From CAZGXI01 sp964529715 (GTDB lineage Bacteria; Chloroflexota; Anaerolineae; Aggregatilineales; Ch27), in the NCBI GenBank assembly GCA_964529715.1, contig CAZGXI010000027.1, positions 1 to 64,000 of the forward strand: a DNA stretch of 64,000 nt, in the 5' to 3' direction. The translations under genes and the position numbers were made by a program. This document shows, one piece after another, positions 43,195 to 53,800 of the stretch. Each line of letters begins with the position of its first letter. Position 1 is the stretch's first letter. The notes under the pieces are model-generated. The model did not search any database. It had not been told where the DNA came from and worked only from the letters and a program-made list of their open reading frames with translations.

Positions 43195-44016
43195 TTGGAC
43201 GAGGCGACCCTCCGACGGTTGAACGCGCTCAACCGGAACTTTTACCACATCGCCGGGGAGGACTTCGATCAGACGCGGGGCAAACCCTGGCCTGGCTGGA
43301 TACGCCTGTTGCCCTACTTACGGCACGGCACGGATGCCCTGTCGGTGTTGGACGTGGGCTGCGGCAACGGGCGGTTCGGCGTATTCCTGGCCGAAGCCCT
43401 GACCACCCGGTCCCTTCTTGACGCAGGGGAGAAAACCTCTCTTCCTGAGGGAGAGGGGTTGGGGGTAAGGGCCTCTCTCCGCTATCACGGACTCGACTCC
43501 GATCCGGCGCTGTTGGCGAAGGCGCAGGAAAGAATGGCCTCTATAGGGGCGACACATGCGTCGCCCCTACCCATTCGCGTTGACGTTCGCCTGGAACAGC
43601 GCGACGTTGTGGAAAATCCACCCGACGCGGGCGCATACGACCTGGTGGCGCTGTTCGGCGTGCTGCACCACGTCCCCGGCAGCGCGACGCGCCTGGCGCT
43701 GCTGCACGCCCTGGCGGAGCGGGTCGCGCCGGGGGGACTGTTGGTTTTCTCCTGCTGGCGTTTTTACGAGGATAGGCGCTTCCGCGCGCGAATCGTCCCC
43801 TGGCCGGAGGACCTCGCGGCGCACGTGGAGGCGGGGGATTACCTGCTGGATTGGCGACGGGGGCAGCCTGCCCTGCGCTACTGTCACTACGTCGATGACG
43901 CCGAGCACGCGGCGCTGGTCGCGGCGGCAGGACTGACCGAGGTCGAGTCTTACCGCGCCGATGGCCGGACGGGCAACCTCAACCGCTATAGTTTGCTGCG
44001 AAAAAGTTTAGCGTGA
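43195..44016 (+). CDS. Class I SAM-dependent methyltransferase with repeat insertions
   Basis: A 273-residue methyltransferase. The N-terminus LNALNRNFYHIAGEDFDQTR resembles Trm9/ALKBH8-type wobble-uridine methyltransferases. The SAM motif is SVLDVGCGNGRFGVFLAEAL (about 49-68), motif IV is YDLVALFGVLHHVPG and a later block is VAPGGLLVFSCWRFY. Two insertions encoded by palindromic repeats interrupt the fold between these motifs: about 22 residues at 73-94 (SLPEGEGLGVRAS) and about 9 at 117-125 (IGATHASPL). The frame stays intact. TTG start at 43195. Its proximity to the Elp3-like gene fits a tRNA-wobble role (inference). Confidence 0.82.
   Translation: MDEATLRRLNALNRNFYHIAGEDFDQTRGKPWPGWIRLLPYLRHGTDALSVLDVGCGNGRFGVFLAEALTTRSLLDAGEKTSLPEGEGLGVRASLRYHGLDSDPALLAKAQERMASIGATHASPLPIRVDVRLEQRDVVENPPDAGAYDLVALFGVLHHVPGSATRLALLHALAERVAPGGLLVFSCWRFYEDRRFRARIVPWPEDLAAHVEAGDYLLDWRRGQPALRYCHYVDDAEHAALVAAAGLTEVESYRADGRTGNLNRYSLLRKSLA
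43411..43476. repeat. REP-like repeat in frame in methyltransferase gene
   Basis: Contains AACCTCTCTTCC / GGGAGAGGGGTT-type symmetry and is translated as TTRSLLDAGEKTSLPEGEG. It is related to the repeat inside the MMPL gene (2331-2392) and lies between SAM motif I and the acidic strand 2 residue block (HGLDSDP). Confidence 0.65.
43544..43569. repeat. 26-base palindromic element in methyltransferase gene
   Basis: Begins TAGGGGCGAC and ends GTCGCCCCTA: a perfect palindrome over its 10-base arms, 26 bases in all. Same length as the elements at 17485 and 41599. Confidence 0.75.
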
Positions 44017-44054
44017 TCTGTTACCCCAACCTCACGCCAAACGCAGCACATCCT

Positions 44055-44624
44055 TTAGCGTGCGTCGATGCGCACCAGCGGCGCGATGACGAACGGCTGG
44101 ATTTCTGGCAGCACCAGCGCCAGGGTGTCATCTGGCAGGCGCGCAATCAGACAGGTTTCGCAGGTGCGCAGGATGCTTGCCTGAACGGTATAGTGCTCGG
44201 TCCGCGAGAAGGCGACCAGGGCAAGCGCGTTGGGGTTCAGGCGGGCGTAGTCGAACAGATACCTAAGCGGCACGCCGGTGTAGTCTTGTCCGTTGGCGGT
44301 GCTGGTGACGAAGGCATTGTCACTGCCGTAAACGCCGAGCAGATTGGCGATGTCGTTCCACTGCCAGTAGCCGCCGTTGCCGAAGTACCCGCCCAGCACA
44401 ATTGTCAGGGGATCAGTGGGATTTTCCAGCGCCGGCGCGATGGGGGCAGTCGTCGGCGGGGGCGTAAACGGAATCAGGGTCGGGGTCGGACCGGCAGTCG
44501 CCGCGTCGATGGGTGTGCCCGCGCCACCTGTGTTTCCTGCCGCGCCGCAGCCCGTCAGCGCCGCCAGCAGCGCCAGCAGCCCTGCCGTGCGCAAAAGCGC
44601 CTTCAAGCGAACGTTTGCCGTCAC
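44055..44624 (-). CDS. Lipoprotein with possible molybdopterin-oxidoreductase-like fold
   Basis: A 189-residue lipoprotein. GTG 44624 is chosen because GGAGG lies nine bases upstream; the longer frame to 44648 overlaps the preceding kinase stop. The signal peptide LLRTAGLLALLAALTGC has a lipobox (LTGC). A Pro/Thr spacer (about 45-65) follows, then a domain with GVPLRYLFDYARLNPNALAL and DDTLALVLPEIQPF. That pattern resembles the SUOX-type molybdopterin-binding fold used as a plain binding domain elsewhere; two Cys in LRTCETCLIA may be redox or metal ligands. It is 20 bases downstream of the histidine kinase and probably co-transcribed with it. Confidence 0.7.
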   Translation of the reverse strand: MTANVRLKALLRTAGLLALLAALTGCGAAGNTGGAGTPIDAATAGPTPTLIPFTPPPTTAPIAPALENPTDPLTIVLGGYFGNGGYWQWNDIANLLGVYGSDNAFVTSTANGQDYTGVPLRYLFDYARLNPNALALVAFSRTEHYTVQASILRTCETCLIARLPDDTLALVLPEIQPFVIAPLVRIDAR

Positions 44625-44644
44625 TGCTGCGCCTCCTTCCCGGC

Positions 44645-45916
44645 TCAATGCTGGCGGATCGGGCTGGCGAGGCGGCCCCGCAGCGGCAGGGAGACGGTGA
44701 AGGTGCTGCCGGGCATGGTCTGCTCGTTGCGGCCTGCGCTCTCCACCCAGATACGCCCGCCGTGCGCCTCGATGATGCCTTTGGCAATCGCCAGGCCCAG
44801 GCCCAACCCACCGCCGCGAAACGCCACCTTGCTGGTCGAGTGAAGCTGGGTATCACCGGCGGTATAGAATCGCTCGAAGATCAACACCTGCTCGTCTGGG
44901 TTGATCCCGATGCCGGTATCCTGCACGGTGATCAACACCCGGTCCTCATGTTGGGTGGCGCGTAGCGTGATGGTCCCCCCGTCGGGCGTATACTTGATGG
45001 CGTTGCCGAGCAGATTTTCCAGAGCCAGGGTTAACATGTCTGGGTCGGCGTACATGCTGCTGGGAGCCTGCTCGACATCGACCACCACCTGCTGCCGACG
45101 CTGTTCGATGGCGGATTGGTACGCTGCCACGACGCCCTGGATGATCTCCACCACACGCACCACGCTGATCGACAGTTCCACCTTGCCAGAAGCCACCCGA
45201 CTGATCAACAGAATTTCGTTGATCACCGACGACATACGCTCAATGGCTTCCAGCAGGTTGGCAATCAGGCGGCCTACGTCGTCGCTCTGCTGAATCATGG
45301 CGGCCACGATGGGGCTGTCGTACAGTAGCCGCCCATAGCCGTAGATCAGGGTCAGCGGGGTGCGCAGTTCGTGGGCGGTCAGTTGGATAAAGGCATCCTT
45401 CATCTTGTCCAGGCGGTTGAGTTCGTTGTACGCCTTCTCCACTTCCCGGATTTTGGCTTCCAACCGTTCCACGACTTCACGGGAATAGGCCGTCTGTGCT
45501 TCGGCCAGCAGGTCCGGCTCGACCTCGTCGCGCTGCCCTTGCAGATAACGCGCTACCTGCCCTGGCAGGGTATCCACGTCGATGGGTTTGGTCAGGTAGC
45601 CGGTCAGGCCGGCAGCGATGGCTTTTTCGCGCTCCCCGACCTGCGACTGGGCGGTGAGGGCCACAATCGGCACGCTCTGAAAGCGGTCCAGGGCGCGCAG
45701 GCGGGTGGTGACTTCGCGCCCAGATAGATCGGGCAGGTTGATGTCCATCAGGATCAGGTCGGGCGTGCGCTGGCGGGCCATATCGATCCCGGCCAGCCCG
45801 GTCCCGGCGACCATGACCTCGTACCCGGCGTATTCCAGCATCCGCTTGACCAAGACCTGGCTGCCGGGGTCATCTTCGATATAGAGAATCGTCGGGCGTT
45901 TTTCCTCAGGTGTCAC
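44645..45916 (-). CDS. Hybrid sensor: receiver domain plus histidine kinase
   Basis: A 423-residue cytoplasmic protein with domains REC (about 9-125), coiled linker (about 135-175), HisKA (about 176-245) and HATPase_c (about 285-415). The receiver has the acidic pair in YIEDDPG, phospho-acceptor Asp in LILMDINLPDLSG and Lys in LTKPID. The kinase has the H-box LTAHELRTPLTL, N-box NLLGNAIKYTPDG, G1 DTGIGI and G2 GGLGLGLAIAKGI. REC-first kinases usually receive phosphate from another kinase, which fits the giant kinase upstream in the same gene string. GTG start without a strong ribosome-binding site. Confidence 0.93.
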   Translation of the reverse strand: MTPEEKRPTILYIEDDPGSQVLVKRMLEYAGYEVMVAGTGLAGIDMARQRTPDLILMDINLPDLSGREVTTRLRALDRFQSVPIVALTAQSQVGEREKAIAAGLTGYLTKPIDVDTLPGQVARYLQGQRDEVEPDLLAEAQTAYSREVVERLEAKIREVEKAYNELNRLDKMKDAFIQLTAHELRTPLTLIYGYGRLLYDSPIVAAMIQQSDDVGRLIANLLEAIERMSSVINEILLISRVASGKVELSISVVRVVEIIQGVVAAYQSAIEQRRQQVVVDVEQAPSSMYADPDMLTLALENLLGNAIKYTPDGGTITLRATQHEDRVLITVQDTGIGINPDEQVLIFERFYTAGDTQLHSTSKVAFRGGGLGLGLAIAKGIIEAHGGRIWVESAGRNEQTMPGSTFTVSLPLRGRLASPIRQH

Positions 45917-46016
45917 GACTCAGGTTCTCTATTTCTGGCCGATGGGCCTTGCTTGCGGTTGTAGGGTTGCGTTAGCCTATACGTTCTGGGTTCTAAGTTC
46001 GCCAATATCCTGAGCG

Positions 46017-47657
46017 CTACTTCAGGGCATCCATGATGTTCTGCAACAGGGTTTCGTCCATAAACGACCCTTTTTGCAGCAGCTTGTCGATCTGGCCGCT
46101 CAGACGCTCGCGCTCCTGGACGGTTAGTTCTTTGGCCGTCAGCACAATGATCGGGATTTTCGCCAGATCGGCGTCCGCCTTGATCTGCTCGATCAACTGG
46201 AAGCCATCCATCGTTGGCATCATCAGGTCGGTGATCATCACGTCGGGACGTTTCTCGCGGATCAGGTGTAGCCCTTCCAGGCCGTCGCGTGCCAGCAGGA
46301 CCTCGAATTCGCCGCGCGCCTGCAAGATGCGCTGGATCAGACGGGCAGCATCGACGTTGTCCTCGATGATCAGCACGCGCTTGATAGCCGTTTCGATCTG
46401 TTCCAGGGCGCTGAGCAGGCCCTCGGTAGGCAGGTTAATGCGCTGACCAACCGGCGTGACATCGACGTGATGCTGCCACTGGTCGCCCAGGATGTGTTTT
46501 TCCGCCGGGTAGGTGTGGCCGGAGCAGTTGATCACCACCACATCGTCCGGGCGGATGTGTCCTTCGCGCACCAGCTTGAACAGCCCGGCAAAAGCCACAG
46601 CGGTAGCTGGTTCGACGCTGATGCCCTCGGTGCGCGCCAGGATTTGCAGCGCGGTAAAGGCTTCCTCGTCGGTGGCGCTGGTCGCCGTGCCGCCGTGCTG
46701 GTTCATGATGTCGTAGAGCAGTTGATAAGCGCGGCCCGGATTGCCCGTGCTGAGGGTGGCGATGCACGTCTCCGGGTTTTCCACCGGCGTGGCGATGGGT
46801 TGCCCGGCCTGCCAGGCGTTGATCATCGGGGCGCAGCCGGCGCTCTGCGCGATAGCGACCGAGGGGACACGGTCTACCACGCCCAGCGCCTTGAGTTCAC
46901 GGAAGCCCTTGACCACGCCGATTGGCCCCATGCCGCCGCTGACGCTCTGCACGAACCAGTCGGGCGCGCGCCAGTTCAACTGCTCGGCAATCTCATAGGC
47001 CATCGTCTTCATGCTTTCGACGGCGGCAATCGACTTGATGCCCCGGTCTACATACAGTCCTTTGGTCTTGGCAAAGCTATCGGCCACGACCTTGGTCTGG
47101 TCATACGTGCCCGTGACTTTGATCACTTCTGCGCCGTAGATGGCGATCTCGCGCATTTTGTCGCCGGGCACCAGGCTGGTCACAAAGGCCCACAGTTTGA
47201 TTCCTGCCCGCGCCGCATAGGCCGCGTAGGCGATGGCGACGTTGCCGGTGCTGGCGACCACCGCCTCGCCGATGCCCAGTTCGTGCATCACGCTGATGGC
47301 GACCGCAGCTTGCCGATCCTTGAAACTGCCGGTCGGCCCCTGGCGCTCATCCTTGATGTAGAGATTGCGCAGGCCGAGCATGGAGCCGAGGTTTTCGGCG
47401 CGCAACATAGGCGTGCCCCCCTCGCCCAGCGTGATGATGTTGGCGGTATCGTGCAGCGGCAACAGTTCGTGATAGCGCCAGATGTTCGGGTAGCGCCCGC
47501 GAATCTGGTCGATCCAGCGGCCCCGCCGCAGCGCCTCTAGATCGTAATGTGCCTCCAGGATGTTCTCGCCGCATTTGGGACATTGCGGCTGCGGACGGTC
47601 GTAAGGCATGCGGTGTTTGCAATACACGCACACCAACTCGATGGCCTTTGTGCTCAA
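46017..47657 (-). CDS. Threonine synthase-like PLP enzyme fused to a response-regulator receiver domain
   Basis: A 546-residue fusion. Residues 1-35 form a zinc ribbon (CVYCKHR and CPKCGEN). About 40-410 are a fold-type II PLP enzyme with the PLP-lysine motif GSFKDRQA, STGNVAIAYAAYAA and the phosphate loop SVSGGMGP, closest in sequence style to threonine synthase. Residues 427-546 are a complete receiver domain: IIEDN acidic pair, phospho-acceptor Asp477 in MITDLMMPTMDG, Thr in IVLTAKE and Lys in LLQKG. Threonine synthases normally end near residue 410. The start is TTG 47657 with GGAG ten bases before it. It lies between the giant kinase and a REC-kinase on the same strand. Confidence 0.92.
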   Translation of the reverse strand: MSTKAIELVCVYCKHRMPYDRPQPQCPKCGENILEAHYDLEALRRGRWIDQIRGRYPNIWRYHELLPLHDTANIITLGEGGTPMLRAENLGSMLGLRNLYIKDERQGPTGSFKDRQAAVAISVMHELGIGEAVVASTGNVAIAYAAYAARAGIKLWAFVTSLVPGDKMREIAIYGAEVIKVTGTYDQTKVVADSFAKTKGLYVDRGIKSIAAVESMKTMAYEIAEQLNWRAPDWFVQSVSGGMGPIGVVKGFRELKALGVVDRVPSVAIAQSAGCAPMINAWQAGQPIATPVENPETCIATLSTGNPGRAYQLLYDIMNQHGGTATSATDEEAFTALQILARTEGISVEPATAVAFAGLFKLVREGHIRPDDVVVINCSGHTYPAEKHILGDQWQHHVDVTPVGQRINLPTEGLLSALEQIETAIKRVLIIEDNVDAARLIQRILQARGEFEVLLARDGLEGLHLIREKRPDVMITDLMMPTMDGFQLIEQIKADADLAKIPIIVLTAKELTVQERERLSGQIDKLLQKGSFMDETLLQNIMDALK

Positions 47658-47815
47658 AGCAAATGTTCTCCGTGATCTGACATGTCTGCTTACACCCGTA
47701 TCGGGTGTCTTTGCTGCTGCCTAATTGTGCCGCAAACCGCAGCGCAGCGCCATGTGACCGGGAACGCCAGGGCTGTTGAGGCCGCTGACGCTCCCGGCGT
47801 AAGCGCGCCCCCACG

Positions 47816-50800
47816 TTAACCGCTGCGTTCGGTCTCCTGACGGCGGATGGCCGCCAACAGCTCGTCTTCCAAGAACGGTTTGACCAGATAATCCGCCGCC
47901 CCCAGGCGATAGCCACGCTCGGCGTCGGGATCGATGCTGCACACGATGACCGGGATTTCAAAGGTGGCGTCGCTGTCCTTGAGACGCTCTAGCACTTCCC
48001 AGCCGTCGCGGCGCGGCATTCGCACATCGAGGATGATCAGGTCCGGCTTGAGCGTCACGGCCAGGTCCTCGGACCGAGACGGGTCGGAGGTGGCCTCGAC
48101 GATATAGCCGGCTTTATTCAGATAGCGACGATACATCTGGTGCATCCCCACCTCGTCGTCGATGACCAGGATGACCTTGCGCGGCGCCTGGGCCACTTCT
48201 GGCTGGGCCGGCTGCTCCGACGTGATCAGCGCGGCCTGGGTTTCCTCGCCGGCGGGTGCTTTGGCGGCTTCATCAGCGGTGGCTTTTTGGTAGGCCGGGA
48301 CGGTGAAGCTGAAGGTTGAGCCGACGTTTTCGGTGCTCTCCACCCAGATCTGGCCGCCCTGTTTCTCGACCATGTATTTGGAGATGGGCAGGCCCAGGCC
48401 AGTGCCCTCGGTGGTGCGCGTCAGCGTGCCATCGACCTGTTCGAACGCCTGGAAGACAAGGTCCTGCTTATCCTGAGGGATGCCGATGCCGGTGTCGGTC
48501 ACGGAGACCTGGATATAGGGGCCATCTTCCTGTTCGACCCGGAAAGCAGCGATGGTGATCGAGCCTTCGCGGGTGAACTTGTTGGCATTGGAGACCAGGT
48601 TGATGAGCACCTGGCGGGTGCGTACCTCGTCGCCCCATACCTGCGGCAGGTCCGGCTCCAATTCCACGTTCAGGCGGATCGGTTTGTCCTTGAGCAGGCC
48701 GATTGCCATCGAGCGCGCCACTTCGATGACCGGGTGGATGTCGAACCAGGCGACGTTCAGTTCCATCTTCCCGGCCTCGATCTTGGACTGGTCGAGGATG
48801 TCGTTGATCAGGTTAAGCAGGTGCTGACCGCTGGAGTGGATGGTCTCCAGGTCTTGCTTCTGCATGTCAGTCAGCGGGCCGTCGATGCCCTTGAGGATCA
48901 CACGGCTAAAGCCGATGATCGAGTTGAGCGGCGTGCGCAGCTCGTGGGACATGTTCGCCAGGAACTGGCTCTTGAGCTTGTCGATCTCGCGTAGACGCTC
49001 GTTAGCGGCCTTGACCTCATCCAGCAGGCGGATGTTTTGAATGACCGCACCCAGCGAGCCGGATAGGGCCTGCAACAGGCGTTGGCTGCCTTCGCCATAG
49101 CCGCCCGGCGTCTGGCGCAACAACACCAGCAGGCCGACCAGGTCCGTCCCGGCGAACATGGGCACCGCGATCATGCTGCGCATTCCGGTCACGGGGGTGC
49201 TGAAGCGCGTCTCTTTTTGGAAGTCTGCCACCACCAGAGGGGCATTCCCGGCAGCCGCCTCGCCCAACAGCCCTGTACCCAGCGGCACTTCGGAGGGCAG
49301 GGTGATCGCCGGGTCGGCGGTGGCCACAGCCACCCGCCGGAGAGCGATGCGCCGCTCGTCCGGCAGAAAGATCGCCGCTGCGTCGCTTTCCACGTTGGCG
49401 CGGATCATGACGACGGCGCTGCCCATGCTCAGCTCCAGGGTTTCGGCGGCAGTGGCGGCGGTGGTCACGTCGAACAAGAAGCGCATCTCTTCGGCCTGGC
49501 GCTGCGCCTGGACGAACAACTGCGCATTGTCATAGGCCAGCGCGGCCTGGGTGGAGATGGTCTGGATCAGCGCGATCTCAGACGATGTGAGCTTGCGGGC
49601 GGCCTCGGTCGTGTGCAACCCGATCCCGCCGATGATCTGGCCCTTGACCAGCAGCGGGATCATCGCCAATGTCTGGAAGTTGCCGCGTTCCATAGCGATG
49701 CGTATGTCGTCGGGCAGCTCGTCGATGTTCTTGACCAGGATCGGTAGCGCCCCTTCGGTGGTGATGAACAGGTCTTGCAGCATGTCCATGAGCGACGACC
49801 GCCTCCCTTTTGCACCGAGCGCGGGATACTCGGCGACGACAGCAGACAGCATTGGGTCGTCTTTGTTCAGCAGCACGACGACGCCGTGGCCGAAGTGCAG
49901 CGTTTGCACCAGGCTGCGGGCCGCAATCGACAGGATTTCGGTCGCGTCCAGCGTCTCAGTGAAGGCGGCGCTGGTAGCGTAGAGGTTTTCCAGGCGGCGG
50001 ACCTGCTCTTCCAGGTTGTGAGTAGCTTCCTGGCTTTCCTGGAACAGCCGGGCGTTGTCCAACGCGACGGCGATCTGGTCGGCCAGCGAGGCCAGCACAG
50101 TCACGTCGTCCTGGCTGAAGGCCGCATCCTGGTTCGACTGCACATCCAGCGCGCCCAGCACATGCCCGCGCGCCAGCAGTGGCAGGGCCATCTCGGAGCG
50201 CGTGTCTGGCAGGTAGGGATTAGGACGGTGGGCGATTTTGGAATCAGTGGTGTCCTGGGCGATGATCGGCTCAGCGCGGGCCGTCACCTGACCGATAACC
50301 GAGTCGGAGTTAACATCCAGCGCCCAGTTGAGGTCGAGCATCTTCTGGCCAGCTTCGCCGGTGCTGGCCTTGAGCACCGCCTGGGTGCCGTCTTCGTTGA
50401 TCAGGAAGACCTGAACGTGGTCGTAGCCGAAGTTGTCGTGGATGAGGTTCACCACCTGAGGCAGCAGTCGGCCCAGGTCCAGGATCGAGGTGACGGCGCG
50501 GCTGATCTGGGCCGAGGTCTGTAGCTGGCGAGCGCGGCGTTGGGTCTGTTCCAGTAGCCGCGTGTTTTCCAGGGAGATGGTTGCCAGTTCAGACAGGCTG
50601 CGGTAGATGCGCAGTTCGCGTTCGCTGTGGGGGCGCGCCTGGGCCGATCCCAACAGGATCGCGCCGATGGGACGTTCGCCCGCCGTCAGCGGGATGACCG
50701 CCAGGGCGTGGAGGCCGAGCGAGAGGTAGCTCAGGCGGCTATCTTCAGACAGGCGCGGGTCGCGCTCCACATCGTCGATCACCAGCAGGCTGTGCACGGC

Positions 50801-53800
50801 CACTTCCTGCCAGCCGGGATACTGCTCGGCGGTAAAGCGCATTCCGCTCAGGTCCGGCACGTCGCCTGCGCGCGACCAGCTTGCGGCGACGTCCAGCAGC
50901 GCGCCGGGCGCATCCCAACTATCCCCTCGCAACAGCACCAGTTGGCCGTAGGTCGTGGCCGGATGGGTGGCGTAGGTCACGATGGCCTGGAGCAGCCCCT
51001 GGGCACTGTTGACATCGACCAGGGAACTGCTGAGCTGGTACAGGGTGCGGGCTTCTTCCAGCGAGTCCTGGGTCTGTTGGAGCAGAAGGCGGTTCTCGAC
51101 TGCCGTCGCCACCTGGTCGCTCAGCGACTGATAGATGCGCTGTTCGCGGTCGGTCAGTCTGCACGGCTCATTGTAGCCGATGATTATGCAGCCGATGCGC
51201 CGCTTTCCGACGGTCATGGGCAGCAGCACCACGCCGTGCGGCATCTGCACCGGGAAGAAGCGCCGGTCCACATGCTGGAAGATGTCCGTTTTCTGAATAT
51301 CTTCCAACACCAACATGCGCTCCTGGTCCAGCATCTTCAAGAAGGGGCTGTTCGACGGCTCGATGATGATCTGCTGGTCGGCGCTGATGGTAGCTTCGTC
51401 GTCCTGGCACCATAGCGCGGCAATGCGGCCCTGCACCGGGCCGGGTGTGTCGTCGCGCAGGAAAATCAAGGCGGTGTTGGCGTTGGACGCGATGACGAAG
51501 GATGTGAACGTATCCAGAATGTCCCGCACCGTCACGGCACGGCTGATTTCGCGGGTGGCGCTGAACAGGATGAGCGTCTCGCTAAGGGATTCCTCGGTCT
51601 GTTCCTTGAGGCGGGCATTTTGCAGGGCAACGGCAGCCTGGTCGGCCAGCGCCTCCAGGAAGCGGTGTTGTTCCGGGGAGATCGTGTACGGCTGCCGGAA
51701 AGCGAATGCCATCCAGCCGATGGTCTCGTCGCCGACCAGCAGCGGAATGGTCGCCAGAGAGACGATTCCCTGCGCGCTCAGACGGGCGCGCCCCTGCGGA
51801 CTCAGCCGTTCTTCCTCGGCGCAGTCGTGGATCAGAACGCTTGCACTGATGGAGAAGACTTCGGGCGGGTACGGTTGCTCGTTAGCGATGCTGGCGGGCC
51901 GTGCGGCCACGACTTTCACAATCTCGCCGCTGACATGCTGCTCCATCGGGACCAGCAGCAAGTGGCCAATATCTGGTGACAGGTTGGCCCACAGATGATC
52001 CAGCACGGCGTCGGTGATCGCCGGCAGACTGCCCGATCTGAAGATGCTCTTGCTGGACTCGTACATCGCGGTGGTTTCGCGCAGCGTCTCTTGCAAGGCA
52101 CTTTGCAGTTCGCGCAGTTCGGTGATGTCTTGGAAGACAGCGATCACCGAGACGACGTTCCCCTCGGCGTCGATGATAGGCGCGGCGTGGCTCAGCACGT
52201 CTACATGCTGGCCGTTGGGGCGGATCAGCACCAGGTCTTCGGCGAAGGCCGGGCTGCGCGTGGCGATAGCCTGCATGGCCGGGATTTCTTCCAGCGGGTA
52301 CGGCTCGCCGCTGTCGGTACGCAACAGCCGTCCATCGGCCACCAGGGCATCCAGGTCGGCGTCCACGCCCAACAGGTCCACCGCCTGATCGTTGGCAAGC
52401 AGCGGGCGGCGCGTAGGAGCGTCCAGCACCAGCACGGCGGTCGGCATGGTCGCCAGCACTGATTGCAGCGTTTGCCGCTCGGTTTCCACTTCCTCAAACA
52501 GGCGGCGGCTGCGTAGCACAGTAGCGACCTGCCCGGCCAGCGCCTGGAAGATTTCAACTTCGCGCTGCGAGAATTCGTAGGCTGCCACTTGCAGGACCAG
52601 CAGGTAGCCCAGCAGGAAATCGCCGGTCAGCAGGGGGAAGGAGGCCAACGCCTGCACACCGCGCTCGATCAGGAGGTTGGCGACAGACGGGGCATACCTC
52701 TCGCGGATTCTGGCCGGATTGTCCAGGATCAGGATGCGCTGCATCGCTTCGGACGTATAGGCTGTCTTTTCCGAGTACAGCGTTCCCAGGCTGAACGTGC
52801 GGATGCCGCTTGACTCCGGTGCGCCATAAGTCTTGACCTGGACGCGGCTTGGCTCGCCCAGGGCATCGCGTTCGTGACTCAGGATCGCCATGCCGATGGC
52901 GCGCTCTGAGGTGCCAAAACTGGTGTGGATCGCCAAGATCAGTTCGTCCGTTGTAGACGCCGCCGTGATGGCACGGCTGGCCTGATACAGGCGTTCCGTT
53001 TCGGCCAGGCTCTCTTGAGTTTGCTGGAACAGGCGCTGGTTGTCGATGGCGATGGCGGCCTGGTCGACCAGCGCCTGGAGGAAGCGCAAGTTTTCCTCGT
53101 CGGTCACATCGGCCTGGCCGTAACCTTCCAGCAAGATCAGCCCAAACCACTGCTCGCCGCGATGGATGTGGAGGGCCGTTGCACTGCTGACGCCGCGTGC
53201 GGCGGCCCACTCTCGGACCGCATCTGGGACGCGCGCACGGTCTGTCAGGTCGGGCACGACGACCCGGTTAAAGATTTTCTGATCGGGGGTCTGGCCCGAA
53301 GCCAGCAGCATCTGGTCGATAAGGCGGCCCACGTCCGGCGGCAGGGGCGTGCCGACGGGCAGGCCGCGCATCTGCATCTCTGGCCGGCTCCAAACCCCAC
53401 CCACCACCATCTTTTGCGGTGGGAAGGTAGCCGGGCCTTCTACCAGGATAACGGTGACGCGGTCGGCGGCGTTGGCGCGGCCCGTTTCTTCAGCCAGCAA
53501 CGCGGCCACCTCCTGCACGGTCTGGGCGCGGCTCAGGCGACTGCTGGCCTCGTAGAGGCTTTCGGTTTCCGCCAGGCTTTCCCTGGTCTGCTGAACCAGG
53601 CGGGCGTTTTCCACCGCCAGGGCCACACGTTCGGCTACGGTGTTGACCAGCACACGCTCATCTTCGGCCAGCCGCTCACCGCCCGGCAGGGCCACGTTCA
53701 GCACGCCGATAGTCTCGCCGCGCACCAGGATCGGCGCGGTGACGGTTGCCTCCGGCGGTAGCTCATCGGCGTCGCCCTCTGGAGATGTCGGGCCGACACT

